From contig NZ_KQ758602.1 in assembly GCF_001457025.1 (NCBI RefSeq), forward strand, positions 248,001 to 312,000: 64,000 nucleotides of DNA. Reading direction: 5' to 3'. Shown here one piece after another: positions 26,506 through 35,965 of the stretch. This DNA comes from Pseudarthrobacter enclensis (lineage in GTDB: Bacteria; Actinomycetota; Actinomycetes; Actinomycetales; Micrococcaceae). The notes below the pieces were generated by a model, which was given only the letters and a program-made list of their open reading frames with translations, was not told where the DNA came from and ran no database searches. The translations under genes and the position numbers were made by a program. Within the stretch, counting starts at the first letter, position 1; each line of letters opens with the position of its first letter.

Positions 26506-27630
26506 CTAGGCGCCCTCGAGGACCTGGCTGGTTGCCCACGCAAGGTACTTGGCGGCGTTCGCGATGGCCTCTTCCGGGCTGGGAGCCACGTCCAGCAGCT
26601 GCGCGGCGGCAACCACCCCGTGCCCGGTGAGGTCTTCCATGGTCACCAGGATCCGCCCCGCCACGACGATCACGGGGATGCCCCGTTCCCGGGCGGCGTC
26701 GGCGAGGGCGATGGGGGCCTTGCCGGTGAGCGACTGGGAATCCATGGATCCTTCACCGGTGATCACCAGCTCCGCTTCGGCCAGCTCCTTGGCAAGCCCT
26801 GTCAGGCCGGCCACCAGCGCAAACCCGCCCTCGAGGGCGGCATTGGTGAAGGCAAGGAACGACGCCGGGAAGCCGCCGGCTGCCCCGGCGCCGGGTACGT
26901 TGACGTCCCGGCCCGTGGCTTCGCGCAGGACCGATGCCCAGTTGCGCAGTCCGGCGTCCAGCAGTTCCACGCCTTCCGCGTCGGCTCCCTTTTGGGGAGA
27001 GAAGACGTGGGCCGCGCCGTTGGGACCGTAGAGCGGGTTGCGGACATCCACGGCGATGCGGAACGTAGCCGCCGCCAGCCGCGGGTCCAGCCCGCTGGTG
27101 TCCAGGGAGACGACGTCGGCCAGGGAGCCGCCGCCCAGAGGCACCACATTGCCGGCGCGGTCAAGCGGTTTGAGTCCCAAGGCACGCAGCGCGCCGCTGC
27201 CGCCGTCGGACATGGCCGAGCCGCCAAGGCCCAGCACGATCTCGGTGGCGCCCGCGTCCAGCGCAGCGGCGATCAGCTGACCGCAGCCGTAGCTGTGGGC
27301 ACGGAGGGCATTTTCCGGGGTGGGTTCCATGTCCGCCAGGCCGGAGGCCTGCGCGGTTTCAATCACGGCGGCGACACTGCCGCCGTCGTCCTTGCGGATG
27401 GCCCAGGCCGCACCGAGGGGCGCAAGGATGGGTCCCACCACGGCGTTCAGGCGTTCCTCGAAGCCGGCCGCCACGGCCGCTTCCAGGGTGCCTTCGCCGC
27501 CGTCGGCAATGGGAAACTGCGTGGCCACGGCGTCGGGGTACACGCGCAGTGCGCCCTCGGCGATGGCGGCTGCTGCTTCAGCGGCCGTGAGGGAGCCTTT
27601 GAACTTGTCCGGGGCGATCAGGATGCGCAT
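26506..27630 (-). CDS. Glycerate kinase (GlxK/GarK family)
   Basis: A 374-residue kinase phosphorylating glycerate, usually to 2-phosphoglycerate. The N-terminal motif MRILIAPDKFKGSLTAAEAA and GEGSMDSQSLTGKAP in the C-terminal half are characteristic. Start 27630 gives the usual N-terminus; ATG 27642 is possible, and neither has a strong ribosome site. It could serve the hydroxyacid/tartronate-type catabolic cluster at 50.7-56.7 kb, but it is not adjacent to it. Confidence 0.88.
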   Translation of the reverse strand: MRILIAPDKFKGSLTAAEAAAAIAEGALRVYPDAVATQFPIADGGEGTLEAAVAAGFEERLNAVVGPILAPLGAAWAIRKDDGGSVAAVIETAQASGLADMEPTPENALRAHSYGCGQLIAAALDAGATEIVLGLGGSAMSDGGSGALRALGLKPLDRAGNVVPLGGGSLADVVSLDTSGLDPRLAAATFRIAVDVRNPLYGPNGAAHVFSPQKGADAEGVELLDAGLRNWASVLREATGRDVNVPGAGAAGGFPASFLAFTNAALEGGFALVAGLTGLAKELAEAELVITGEGSMDSQSLTGKAPIALADAARERGIPVIVVAGRILVTMEDLTGHGVVAAAQLLDVAPSPEEAIANAAKYLAWATSQVLEGA

Positions 27631-27716
27631 GCGGTCCATCATGCCAGCCGCTAACTGGAATGCGCTTGCCTGCTCCGTAATACGGACGTTCCCAGCCGCC
27701 TGCCGGCGCGGACGCC

Positions 27717-28526
27717 TTAACTCTCCCGCCAGTCATGGCCGGTAATGTGCGAGCCTGCCTGCGGACCCATCTGCAGCATGCCGCCGTCCACAGCCCAGGA
27801 CGCACCGTTCACGTAGCTGGCGGCCGGAGAGGCGAGGAAGGCGATCACGGCGGCCACTTCCCGGGCGTCACCGGGACGTCCCAGCGGCACACCCGGCCGG
27901 TCCTTTGTGGCCGGGTCCTCGTCTTCCTGCCCGGTCATGGGAGTGGCGATCTCGCCCGGAGCCACCGAATTGGCGGTGATTCCGTGCTCGGCGAGCTCCA
28001 GGGCAAGTGTCTTCATCAGGCCGCCCAGGCCATGCTTTGAAGCATCGTAGGCGGACGCTCCGACGCGCGGCTGGGACTCGTGCACACTGGTGACTGCCAC
28101 CAGGCGGCCGCCATTTCCGGCTGCGACCATGCGCCGGGCGGCGGCCTGCAGGCATACGAACGCGCCGTTGAGGTTGGTGTCCAGGGTCCGCATCCAGGTC
28201 TTGAGGTCGAGGTCCAGGAACTTGGTGTCATCACCCGAACCGGCGTTGTTGACGAAGACGTCGAGGCCGCCGAGTTCATCCGCGAGGCCGTCGATGACGC
28301 CCGCGGCGGCATCCAGGTCCGTGGTGTCGAGTTGCCGGATCACAGCCTTGCGGCCCAGCGCGCGGACCTCGTCCGCGGTCCCCTCGGCCCCGGCTTTGTC
28401 CGAGTGCCAGGTGATGCCGACATCCAGCCCCGCGCGGGCCAGGGCGACGGCGGCTGCCTTGCCGATTCCCGAGTCGGAGCCGGTGACGATGGCGGTGGCG
28501 GGCTGGAACGTTCGGGTGTCCTTCAT
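27717..28526 (-). CDS. SDR family oxidoreductase
   Basis: A 269-residue classical short-chain dehydrogenase. Visible motifs are TGSDSGIG (cofactor loop), NNAG, an active-site Ser in TSVHES and YDASK (Tyr/Lys pair). The C-terminus ends SYVNGASWAVDGG, as in glucose 1-dehydrogenase-like enzymes. AAAGGC precedes the start. The substrate is unknown; likely a sugar, polyol or ketone. Confidence 0.85.
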   Translation of the reverse strand: MKDTRTFQPATAIVTGSDSGIGKAAAVALARAGLDVGITWHSDKAGAEGTADEVRALGRKAVIRQLDTTDLDAAAGVIDGLADELGGLDVFVNNAGSGDDTKFLDLDLKTWMRTLDTNLNGAFVCLQAAARRMVAAGNGGRLVAVTSVHESQPRVGASAYDASKHGLGGLMKTLALELAEHGITANSVAPGEIATPMTGQEDEDPATKDRPGVPLGRPGDAREVAAVIAFLASPAASYVNGASWAVDGGMLQMGPQAGSHITGHDWRES

Positions 28527-28604
28527 CAGGGCCTTTCGGTCAGTGGAGCGGTGCCGGCGGGGCTGCCGGAGGCGGGGCGGCGGCAGGTACGGGCGGGCGT
28601 CTTC

Positions 28605-29045
28605 TCAGGCGGGGCGGCGAAGCTCCGGCGGGTAGCCGGCTTCCAGGCTCCCGGCTTCCTGGCCGCCTGCGTCACCGGCCATGTCCGCTGTGTCCGGCAC
28701 GGACATCAGCGGCACGGCGAACGTCACCACGGGCCGGCCGCTTCCGTCAGCGGAGCGGATGGTCAGGCTCCTGGTTCCGGGCGGAACGGACGGGGTGAAC
28801 ACCTGCAGGACACGCGAGCCCAGGGCCGCGGAATCCTGAAGTGTGTACTCCGTACCGAAGTGGTCCTGGAGGATGATGTCAGGCTGGCGCCCGCCGTCGG
28901 CGGCCACTTGGATGTTGACCACCAGGCCGGTGGCCCAGATCTCCACGGAAAGGACTGTGAACGCCGTAGCGTCGGTGACGTGCCGGCCGTAAGTGGGCGG
29001 CAGCAGCATCCCGCGAAGGGTGCCGGAGGGGATGATTTCTCGCAT
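28605..29045 (-). CDS. Hypothetical protein, beta-rich
   Basis: A 146-residue protein with alternating beta-type segments (AFTVLSVEIWATGLVVNIQVAA, DHFGTEYTLQ, RSLTIRS, RPVVTFAVPL) and a disordered Gly/Ala-rich tail. No signal peptide or known motif is recognised. It may be an immunoglobulin-like sandwich. It lies between an SDR and another hypothetical gene, all on the minus strand. Confidence 0.55.
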   Translation of the reverse strand: MREIIPSGTLRGMLLPPTYGRHVTDATAFTVLSVEIWATGLVVNIQVAADGGRQPDIILQDHFGTEYTLQDSAALGSRVLQVFTPSVPPGTRSLTIRSADGSGRPVVTFAVPLMSVPDTADMAGDAGGQEAGSLEAGYPPELRRPA

Positions 29046-29138
29046 GTGATGGGTTCCTGTGGGTCTTGCATCCGCCGTCGCCCGAGCGGCGCCGGGAGGT
29101 GTTCCGGTGCCGCGGGGGCCAGGGGATGCGGGTGCGGC

Positions 29139-29585
29139 TTAGGCGTCTTCGCGGTTGGGGTTCTCCAACCGGAAGAAATTCGATTGCTGCCCGTCGCTGC
29201 GCTGTTCCTGATAGATGAAGTTGAGCTTGCGGGAGTCGAAGGTATCGAACCATTCGTCCCAGCTGATGTGGCGGAGCTTGTCATTTCCGCCGCCGAAGTC
29301 GATGCGGAGCACTCCGAGGTGGTCGCCATGTTCGGTGCCTTCCACCGTGGCGGGGACGCCCTCGCGTTCCTCGGCCCACTGCCTGATGACTTCGTGGTAC
29401 GTGGTGGCCAGGCTGCGGCCCTCACGCTCGGGCTCGTCCTCGGGGGAAGTGACTTCCTGGGAGTACTTCAAGGATTTTGAGGACTCCGGTCCCTGGCGGA
29501 TCTTTCCGTCGTCAGGCCCGGGGCCCAGGTCGTCATGCCTCCCGGCATCGCCACTGCCCCTGGTGCTGTCCTTGTCCGCTGCCAT
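29139..29585 (-). CDS. Conserved hypothetical stress-cluster protein
   Basis: A 148-residue protein. The first 50 residues are charged and disordered. The conserved part begins at LATTYHEVIRQWAEEREGVPATVEGTE, then LGVLRIDFGGG, ISWDEWFDTFD and ends QQSNFFRLENPNRED. I recall this WxEWFxxFD / NFFRLxNPxRED pattern from uncharacterised bacterial proteins found near SDR and DUF genes. No catalytic residues are obvious. The upstream region carries the palindrome GTAAGTCTACTTAC (29626-29639), a possible control site. Confidence 0.65.
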   Translation of the reverse strand: MAADKDSTRGSGDAGRHDDLGPGPDDGKIRQGPESSKSLKYSQEVTSPEDEPEREGRSLATTYHEVIRQWAEEREGVPATVEGTEHGDHLGVLRIDFGGGNDKLRHISWDEWFDTFDSRKLNFIYQEQRSDGQQSNFFRLENPNREDA

Positions 29586-29727
29586 ACGGCCCTTCCTTCC
29601 CTGCTTTCCCAGCTCCAGCTAACTAGTAAGTCTACTTACCATGTAGCATCCGGGCCGGACCCGGTGTCAAGGGGAAGGCGGGGTTTCGGCGGTAAACCAC
29701 ATGCTGCCGGGAACCCGGACGGCCCGT

Positions 29728-30576
29728 TCAGTACCCGGCTTCCGCCTGGGGAGACGAGGCCTGGACGGACTCGCGGCGGGGCCGGAGGGCAGCCACGTAC
29801 CCCGGCACACGGCTCTGGCGCTCGACGCCGGTGACCGGGTTCGTTTCGATGGCCACGGCTCCCTCCTCCAACAGGTCCCACGCTGCCGGGGGAAGCGCCA
29901 GCGAACGCTCCTTCGGCCCGAAGTGGCCGGGCATGGGCAGGCCCCTGATGGCGCGTTCCAGCGGTGCGGGGATGCTGTGGCGGGTGGCACCGAGGTGGGT
30001 CACGTACTCCACGGGGTTGCCCTGGAAGTTGGTCTCGGCAAGGAAGACGGTTCCCTCGTCCCCCGCCAGGACCCGCAGGTTCTCCGCCAGGGCCGCCTGG
30101 TCCTCCGGCGTCAGGACGTGGAGCACACCCCGGACAAAGACGTTGGCGGGGCCGTCCACCAGGCCGGCTGCAGCCCCGGGCGCCGTCATGTCCCGGATGT
30201 CGAAGCGGATGTTGCCGATGCCGGCGGATTCGTCCGCGGCGCGGGTCACCGCGTGCCGGGAGATGTCAACGCCGATGGCCTCGGAAAAGATGCCGGCCAG
30301 CGAGCGGGTGAAGCTGCCGTGTCCGCAGCCCACGTCCACCACCGGCAGCATGGGGTCGAGGTGGCGCAGGAGGATGTCGCGGTAGCCCAGGAATTCATGG
30401 TCCGTCCCGGCGTCCCACAGCACCTCTCCGCCGGGCCCGGTGGAAGTGATCCCGGCCCAGTAGCGGTCCCAGGCCAGGGGGCGGTCCTTGGGCGCCGAAC
30501 GGGAAAGCCGGATGAGCCTGGGCAACAGGAGGTACTTCCGCCAGGCGGACATTTCGGGCTTCGCTGGGTTAGGCAC
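29728..30576 (-). CDS. Class I SAM-dependent methyltransferase
   Basis: A 282-residue protein with the AdoMet-binding motif VVDVGCGHGSF near residue 82, the acidic residue ending beta2 (AIGVDIS) and motif IV-like region FVRGVLHVL. It starts at GTG 30576 or at ATG 30552; neither has a strong ribosome site. The methyl acceptor is unknown. No membrane segment is seen. Confidence 0.8.
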   Translation of the reverse strand: MPNPAKPEMSAWRKYLLLPRLIRLSRSAPKDRPLAWDRYWAGITSTGPGGEVLWDAGTDHEFLGYRDILLRHLDPMLPVVDVGCGHGSFTRSLAGIFSEAIGVDISRHAVTRAADESAGIGNIRFDIRDMTAPGAAAGLVDGPANVFVRGVLHVLTPEDQAALAENLRVLAGDEGTVFLAETNFQGNPVEYVTHLGATRHSIPAPLERAIRGLPMPGHFGPKERSLALPPAAWDLLEEGAVAIETNPVTGVERQSRVPGYVAALRPRRESVQASSPQAEAGY

Positions 30577-30619
30577 GTCCCAACCATATGTCCTGGGGCA
30601 ACTATCCGGGCCGTATATG

Positions 30620-30994
30620 TCAGGCTTCGCGGGTCAGCCAAGCCATGGCTTCGGCCCTGGAAGTAAAGAAGCGGGTGGGGCAGGGCAGGCGGGTGACGCC
30701 GAGGGCGAAGTTGGCCATGACCTTGTCCACCGGCGACGATCCCAGGAGGGCGATCCGGGATGCCTGGCAGGGGCGGCCGAAGACGGCCCGGGCTCCGCGG
30801 CTAACCTTCTCCGTGGTGGCCATGTCCACCAGCATGGGCCGCCGGGTGGGTCCGCACATCTCGTTCACCCTGGCCATGGCGCTTTCGGCGTCGGCTTCGC
30901 TGATGGATGCCCCGCGCGGCCACAGGAGCTGGAGGACGCCGTCCCCGTCCAGGCTGAGATGGCCTTTATCCTGCCCCTCCGGCTGCTGCGTCAC
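30620..30994 (-). CDS. STAS/SpoIIAA-like protein
   Basis: A 124-residue protein starting at GTG 30994, with GGGAGGA six bases upstream. The pattern is beta-helix alternation: LQLLWP, an acidic helix, RPMLVDMATTEKVSRGAR, ASRIALLGSSPVDKVMANF and a final helix ending TSRAEAMAWLTRE. It matches STAS-like proteins fused or linked to signalling genes in actinobacteria. It is divergent from the histidine kinase gene, which suggests a shared regulatory circuit. Confidence 0.65.
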   Translation of the reverse strand: MTQQPEGQDKGHLSLDGDGVLQLLWPRGASISEADAESAMARVNEMCGPTRRPMLVDMATTEKVSRGARAVFGRPCQASRIALLGSSPVDKVMANFALGVTRLPCPTRFFTSRAEAMAWLTREA

Positions 30995-31076
30995 TTTGTC
31001 CTCCCGCACGTTCTTTCTGGAGCCGCAGGCCCCTCATCCCCCTACAATGTACTCAACTGGGAGGGAAGGGGTTGTA

Positions 31077-32783
31077 GTGGCGGCTGAAACGCCTGAAGTT
31101 TCGAGCGCGCCCCGCACCGTCGTTGTGGCAGACCCCGACGCCGGAAGGCTGGCTGACAACGTTGCGGCCCTGCGCGGTGCCGGCTATGCCGTGCACGCCG
31201 CCAGCGATGGTGCCCGGCTTGCCGCCCTGCTGTCCTGCCACGAGGCCGCCGCGGTCGTAGCGGACGCCTCCCTCCTCTCCGGCCTTGACTCCGAAGCGCC
31301 GCTGCTGGTCCTCGTTGACCTTGACGATCCTGCTGAAACATCCGTGCGGCCGCCCGGTATCCATGACTGCATCACCAAGCCCACCTCGCCGCGCGAACTG
31401 GTGCACCGCACCTGGGCCCTGATCGACCAGGTGGCCCGACGGCGGGCTTCCCGGCAGGACGCCGAGGCCCTGCGCGAACAGCTCCGGCTCGTCTCGGCGG
31501 CGGTCCGTGCCACCAACGATCCCCAGGAAATCGCACGCTGCGTGGTGGAGGGGTTCGGCAGGACCTTCAAAGCGGACCACGTCCGGCTGGAAACCTTCGA
31601 GGACAGCCGGGTCCCGCGGATCACCGCCGCATGGTCCGCCTTCGGCCTCGCACCCTTGTCCGACGACGACCTGCCGGACGAGGACTCCGCGCGCCGCACC
31701 GCCGACCTTCTGTGGGCAGGGGCCGAGACGCTCTCCACGGACGCGGGGGACGCGGACGATTCCGAACCGGGCGGGGGACGCGCGGCCGGCGGGACGGCAG
31801 CAGATGGCGAGGCGCCGGCGTCGGGCATTGCCAACGCCGCCTCGACGCTCGCGGTGCCCATGGGCGAGGGTAACTCATCCCTGGGCATCATCTGGATCGC
31901 CTCGATGGAAAAGCCGCGGAAATGGTCGCGCGCGGAGCTGGGCCTGATCCAGCACGTGGCCGGGAACGCAGCGCACGGGCTGATCCAGAGCCACCTGATC
32001 AGCAGCCAGCAGCAGGTGGTCAAGCAGCTCCAGCAGGTGGTCAAGCAGCTCCAGCAGCTGGACAAGGCAAAGACCGACTTCCTGGCCACCGTGAACCATG
32101 AACTGCGGACCCCGCTGACCTCCATCATGGCGTACCTGGACATGATCCAGGAGAGCACCGAGCAGCGCGGTTCCGCCGAAATCCACCAGATGCTGGACAT
32201 CGTGGTCCGCAATACTGAGCGGCTACGCACCCTGATCGAGGACATGCTGAGCGTTTCCCGCAACGGCCTGGACGACAGCCTGATGCACCTCACCCCGGTC
32301 CGGCTGGGCCACACCCTGGACCTGGTGGCTGCCGCGTTGCGGCCCCTGGCCACCCTGCAGAACGTGACCATCGCGGTGGATCCCGTCCCGGAGGATCCTG
32401 AAATCCTCGCGGACGAGGTTCAACTCCAGCAGGTCTTCACCAACCTGGTCTCCAACGCCATCAAGTTCACCCCCAGCGGCGGCCGCATCGAGGTGGGCAG
32501 CGAATCCCACGCCGCCGAGGACGGCAGCCGCTGGGCCACGGTCCGGGTGGCGGACAACGGGATCGGCATCTCCAGCGACGAAATCGACCATGTGTTCACC
32601 CGGTTCTACCGGGCCTCCAACGCCATGTCCGGCGCCATCCCGGGAACGGGGCTGGGGCTGGCCATCACCAAGGACATCGTGGCCCGGCACGGCGGCCGAA
32701 TCGATGTGGCCTCCACGCTGGGCGCGGGAACCACCGTCACGGTCAGCCTCCCCCTTGATGCAGACCACACCCAGTCCAACTGA
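31077..32783 (+). CDS. Receiver-GAF-histidine kinase hybrid
   Basis: A 568-residue cytoplasmic sensor kinase. An N-terminal receiver-like domain (about 8-115; VVVADPDAGR, VADASLL, CITKPTSPREL) retains Asp and Lys candidates. A GAF-like domain follows (about 135-305), then a coiled coil, HisKA with the phosphoacceptor in NHELRTP (about residue 341), and HATPase_c with NAIKFTPSGG, DNGIGIS and GTGLGLAI. The coiled coil has a duplicated heptad QQVVKQL. GTG 31077 has GGAGGG upstream; ATG 31047 is an alternative. No membrane segments were seen. It is immediately upstream of a cyclic-di-GMP enzyme. Confidence 0.87.
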   Translation: MAAETPEVSSAPRTVVVADPDAGRLADNVAALRGAGYAVHAASDGARLAALLSCHEAAAVVADASLLSGLDSEAPLLVLVDLDDPAETSVRPPGIHDCITKPTSPRELVHRTWALIDQVARRRASRQDAEALREQLRLVSAAVRATNDPQEIARCVVEGFGRTFKADHVRLETFEDSRVPRITAAWSAFGLAPLSDDDLPDEDSARRTADLLWAGAETLSTDAGDADDSEPGGGRAAGGTAADGEAPASGIANAASTLAVPMGEGNSSLGIIWIASMEKPRKWSRAELGLIQHVAGNAAHGLIQSHLISSQQQVVKQLQQVVKQLQQLDKAKTDFLATVNHELRTPLTSIMAYLDMIQESTEQRGSAEIHQMLDIVVRNTERLRTLIEDMLSVSRNGLDDSLMHLTPVRLGHTLDLVAAALRPLATLQNVTIAVDPVPEDPEILADEVQLQQVFTNLVSNAIKFTPSGGRIEVGSESHAAEDGSRWATVRVADNGIGISSDEIDHVFTRFYRASNAMSGAIPGTGLGLAITKDIVARHGGRIDVASTLGAGTTVTVSLPLDADHTQSN

Positions 32784-32803
32784 GCAGGGGAAGGAACCGT
32801 CCG

Positions 32804-34345
32804 ATGTTCGCGGATAACGATCCCCGCCTCTCCCAGCTGCTGGACCATATTGTCCGGATCGCCTCCGGCGACCTCGCCTCCCGCGTTGAGGTCTCCCCCG
32901 CCCGCGATGAGCTGGACGCGATCATCATGGGCACCAACCTGCTGGCCGAGGACCTGCAGATCATCTACGAGGAGCTGGAGCAGCGGGTGCAGGTCCGCAC
33001 CCAGATGCTGCACGAGGCGCACCTCAAGATGCAGAAGATGGCCATGCAGGATCCCCTGACCGGCCTGGCCAACCGGTCCGCTTTGATTGACGCGCTGCGC
33101 GCCGCCTTGGACTCCGAATCCGCGGACGGGGAGGGCCCGGTGATCCTGCTGATGGACCTGGACGCGTTCAAGTCCATCAACGACAGCATGGGCCATACCG
33201 CCGGGGACCAGGTCCTGGTCACCGTGGGACAGCGCATCAGGAACGCCGTCCGCTCCAGCGACGTCGTGGCCCGGCTGGGCGGGGATGAGTTTGCCATCGT
33301 CATGCCGGCCGTGTCCCCGGACCAGGCGGCCATCGTGGGCCACCGGATCCTGGCCGCGCTCAGCGAGCCGATCGAGCTGCCCGGCAAAAGCGTCCGCTGC
33401 GGTGCCAGCATCGGGTTGAGCGTCGGAGCGCCGGGCCAAACGCCCGAGGAGATGCTCATGGAGGCGGACGTTGCCATGTACGCGTCCAAGGCCGAAGGGC
33501 AGAACAGGCTGCACCGGTTCGAGCCGGGACTGCTGCTGGTGCGCCGGCTCCGGAGCCAGCTGGTGGAGGACCTGCGGGCAGCGATCAGGAATGACGGGCT
33601 GATGCTCTACTACCAGCCGGTGGTTGACCTGGTGACCCGCCGGCTTGAGGGTGTGGAGGCGCTGGTCCGCTGGAACCACCCCACGCGCGGGTTCATCATG
33701 CCCGACGAGTTCATCCCCCTGGCCGAGGAAGCAGGCCTGATTTCGGAGCTCGGCAACTGGGTGCTGCGCACCGCCGTGCAGCAGCTGCGGACCTGGATTG
33801 ATGCCGGGCTGGTGGACGCAGCCTTCTCTGTCCGGATCAACATCTCCGCCACGGACCTGCAAAGTCTGCAGTTCATCGAGGACGTGCGGAACGTGCTGAA
33901 GGAAACCGGCGTCGGGCCCGGACAGGTGGTCCTGGAACTGACCGAGGTTGCCATCGTCAAAGGCAACGAACTGGACAGGTACTCGCTGGCGGGCCTGCGG
34001 GGGCTGGGCGTGGGAATCGAAATCGATGACTTCGGGACGGGCTATTCGTCCATCAGCTACCTACGCCGGCTGCCCGTGGACCGGGTCAAGGTGGACCGGT
34101 CGCTGATTTCCGGGCTGGGCACTGACCCGGGCCAACCGGCCCTGGTCTCGGCGGTCCTGCAGCTGGTCCGTGCCTGCGGCCTGGAAGCGGTGTGGGAGGG
34201 CGTCGAAACGGCGGAGCAGGCGGACATGCTGCGGGACCTGGGCTGCCTCAGCGCGCAGGGGTACTTCTTCGGCCGGCCCGTCCCGCCCCACGAGATCCCC
34301 GCGTTGCTTGCTGACCAGCAGGAAAGCGCTCACCGGCAGCAGTAA
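32804..34345 (+). CDS. GGDEF-EAL bifunctional cyclic-di-GMP enzyme
   Basis: A 513-residue protein. The N-terminal 85 residues look like a HAMP-like/coiled-coil linker (IVRIASGDLASRVEV, IIYEELEQRVQVRTQML). Then come GGDEF (LGGDEF near residue 159; DLDAFKSIND) and EAL (GVEALVRW near 284; NISATDL, ELTE, DDFGTGYSS, DRVKVDRS, EGVET) domains. Both catalytic signatures look intact, so it could make and degrade cyclic-di-GMP. There is no transmembrane segment. It lies 20 bp after the histidine kinase and is probably under the same promoter. Confidence 0.9.
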   Translation: MFADNDPRLSQLLDHIVRIASGDLASRVEVSPARDELDAIIMGTNLLAEDLQIIYEELEQRVQVRTQMLHEAHLKMQKMAMQDPLTGLANRSALIDALRAALDSESADGEGPVILLMDLDAFKSINDSMGHTAGDQVLVTVGQRIRNAVRSSDVVARLGGDEFAIVMPAVSPDQAAIVGHRILAALSEPIELPGKSVRCGASIGLSVGAPGQTPEEMLMEADVAMYASKAEGQNRLHRFEPGLLLVRRLRSQLVEDLRAAIRNDGLMLYYQPVVDLVTRRLEGVEALVRWNHPTRGFIMPDEFIPLAEEAGLISELGNWVLRTAVQQLRTWIDAGLVDAAFSVRINISATDLQSLQFIEDVRNVLKETGVGPGQVVLELTEVAIVKGNELDRYSLAGLRGLGVGIEIDDFGTGYSSISYLRRLPVDRVKVDRSLISGLGTDPGQPALVSAVLQLVRACGLEAVWEGVETAEQADMLRDLGCLSAQGYFFGRPVPPHEIPALLADQQESAHRQQ

Positions 34346-34360
34346 AAGTACTGCACTTTT
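34339..34360. terminator. Small AT-rich hairpin after the GGDEF-EAL gene
   Basis: GCAGT/ACTGC and overlapping AAAAGT/ACTTTT inverted repeats straddle the stop codon and are followed by CTTTCC. The structure is weak but AT-rich against the local background, and could be a terminator or a control site for the next gene. Confidence 0.3.
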
Positions 34361-34514
34361 CTTTCCTCCCGATATACGATCATCGTGCGGGGGACGGTTT
34401 TCCGGCACCGCGGAAAACTGTCGTTGTCAGCAGTGCCTAACGTTTAAAGGCGTTTTTGAAATTGAACATTAATGGGCCAATGGGTCATTACTTCGTCAAC
34501 TGGGGGCGTTGCTA

Positions 34515-35573
34515 ATGTCGGTTCGTGTACAGGCGTGGGGAATAATCGCCGCGGTCCTGGCGGATACTGATCCGTCCGGAGCCGCCGTGCGCCAGCGCCT
34601 CAGCAACAGCCTCGATGAGAATCCGGGCGTCCCGGAACGGGCGCTGCTGGAATACCTGCTGGAAACCCGGCGCAGTGACGCGAATACCGAGGAGACGCTG
34701 GAGAGCGCACGGGAGATGCGCCTGGCGCCCCATGCCATGCCGCCCAGGCTCGCCGAGCAGCTCGATGCGATCCGCAGCGTGTCCCGGATCAGCTCGCTGC
34801 TGGCCAACCAGATGCTGATGACCGCTTTCCAGCCCATCTACGGGCTGGCGGACAAGACCGTGGTGGGCGTCGAAGCGCTGTCACGGTTCGTCAGCGACGA
34901 CGGTGCCGCTGCGGAACTGTGGTTCGCCGAGGCCGCGGCCGTCGGGCTGGGCGCCAACCTTGAGTTCTCAGCACTGGGGTCCGCCGCCCTGGCCGCGAAG
35001 GACCTGCCGCCCGGCCTGTATGTCTCCCTGAACATTTCGCCCACGTCCTGTCTGGACCCGCGGCTTCCCGAACTGTTCGACCACATCCACCTTCCCATTG
35101 ACCGGGTGGTGCTCGAACTGACCGAAACCATCCCGGACGAGGAATACGCGCAGTTCATTGCCGCCATCAACCCGCTGCGGGACAAGGGGCTGCGGATCGC
35201 CATTGACGACACCCACTCCGGCGCGGGCGCGCTGAGCCGCATGGTCCACCTGCGACCGGACTTCCTGAAGGTGGGCCGGGACGTGTTCGGCGGGGTGGAC
35301 AACGACGGGCTCCAGCGCGCCCTGACCACCTGCCTGGTGGACTTCACCGGGCAGATCGGCACCACCCTGGTGGCCGAGGGCATTGAGACCGTCGGCGAGC
35401 TGAAGGTCCTCACCGAGCTGGGCATCGACGCCGGCCAGGGCTACCTGCTGGGCCGGCCGTCCGTGCGCCCGCAGGACTGGGCATCATGGAACACCAAGCT
35501 GGACCCCGACGGCTTGGACCGCCAGCTCGCCGACCGGTCCGGCGGCGGCGCGACGGGCAGCGAACCCGCCTAG
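34515..35573 (+). CDS. EAL domain protein with altered catalytic loop
   Basis: A 352-residue protein. A helical N-terminal domain (about 1-95) is followed by an EAL domain with GVEALSRF, NISP, ELTE, a Lys in FLKVGRD and AEGIET. The canonical loop 6 DDFGxGYSS reads DDTHSGAGALS here. The metal-binding Asp pair is kept, but the dimer-control loop is not, so phosphodiesterase activity may be lost or changed and it may be a cyclic-di-GMP receptor. ATG 34515 follows GGGGG; TTG 34509 is possible. It has its own 169-bp leader region. Confidence 0.83.
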   Translation: MSVRVQAWGIIAAVLADTDPSGAAVRQRLSNSLDENPGVPERALLEYLLETRRSDANTEETLESAREMRLAPHAMPPRLAEQLDAIRSVSRISSLLANQMLMTAFQPIYGLADKTVVGVEALSRFVSDDGAAAELWFAEAAAVGLGANLEFSALGSAALAAKDLPPGLYVSLNISPTSCLDPRLPELFDHIHLPIDRVVLELTETIPDEEYAQFIAAINPLRDKGLRIAIDDTHSGAGALSRMVHLRPDFLKVGRDVFGGVDNDGLQRALTTCLVDFTGQIGTTLVAEGIETVGELKVLTELGIDAGQGYLLGRPSVRPQDWASWNTKLDPDGLDRQLADRSGGGATGSEPA

Positions 35574-35582
35574 GGCAGCGTT

Positions 35583-35831
35583 CTATTCCTCGTGGCCCTG
35601 GTCCCGGCTCATCTGGCCTTCAGCCGGCGGGGTCTCACCCGGCGGCACTCCTCCGCCGGGCTCCAGGCCGGTAACGTTACCGTCGGCCGGGTCCGGATTG
35701 GGTGAATTCCCCGCTTCGCTGCTGCGCTGACGCCCCAGGTCCCCCTGGGCTGCGCCGACGTCGGGGGCCTCAGCGGACTTTCCTGGCCGGTCCGGGTTCG
35801 CGGGATCATTCTCCGGGTGGTAGCTGCTCAC
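35583..35831 (-). CDS. Small disordered hydrophilic protein
   Basis: An 82-residue protein rich in Pro, Asp, Glu, Gly and Asn with no hydrophobic core, ending DQGHEE. GTG 35831 has AAGGA nine bases upstream. It resembles in composition the acidic proteins at 22669 and 35966. No function can be assigned. Confidence 0.5.
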   Translation of the reverse strand: MSSYHPENDPANPDRPGKSAEAPDVGAAQGDLGRQRSSEAGNSPNPDPADGNVTGLEPGGGVPPGETPPAEGQMSRDQGHEE

Positions 35832-35965
35832 GGTCCATGTCCTTCCGTTCTGGCTGCGGTCCGGCACCCCAGCTCTGGACTAATTGTAAGCATGCTGATA
35901 ATTCTGGAGGAGTAGGCCCGGACGGCCGCTGGGGTGTCCGGCACGCGATGTCAGAAGGAGCAGTC

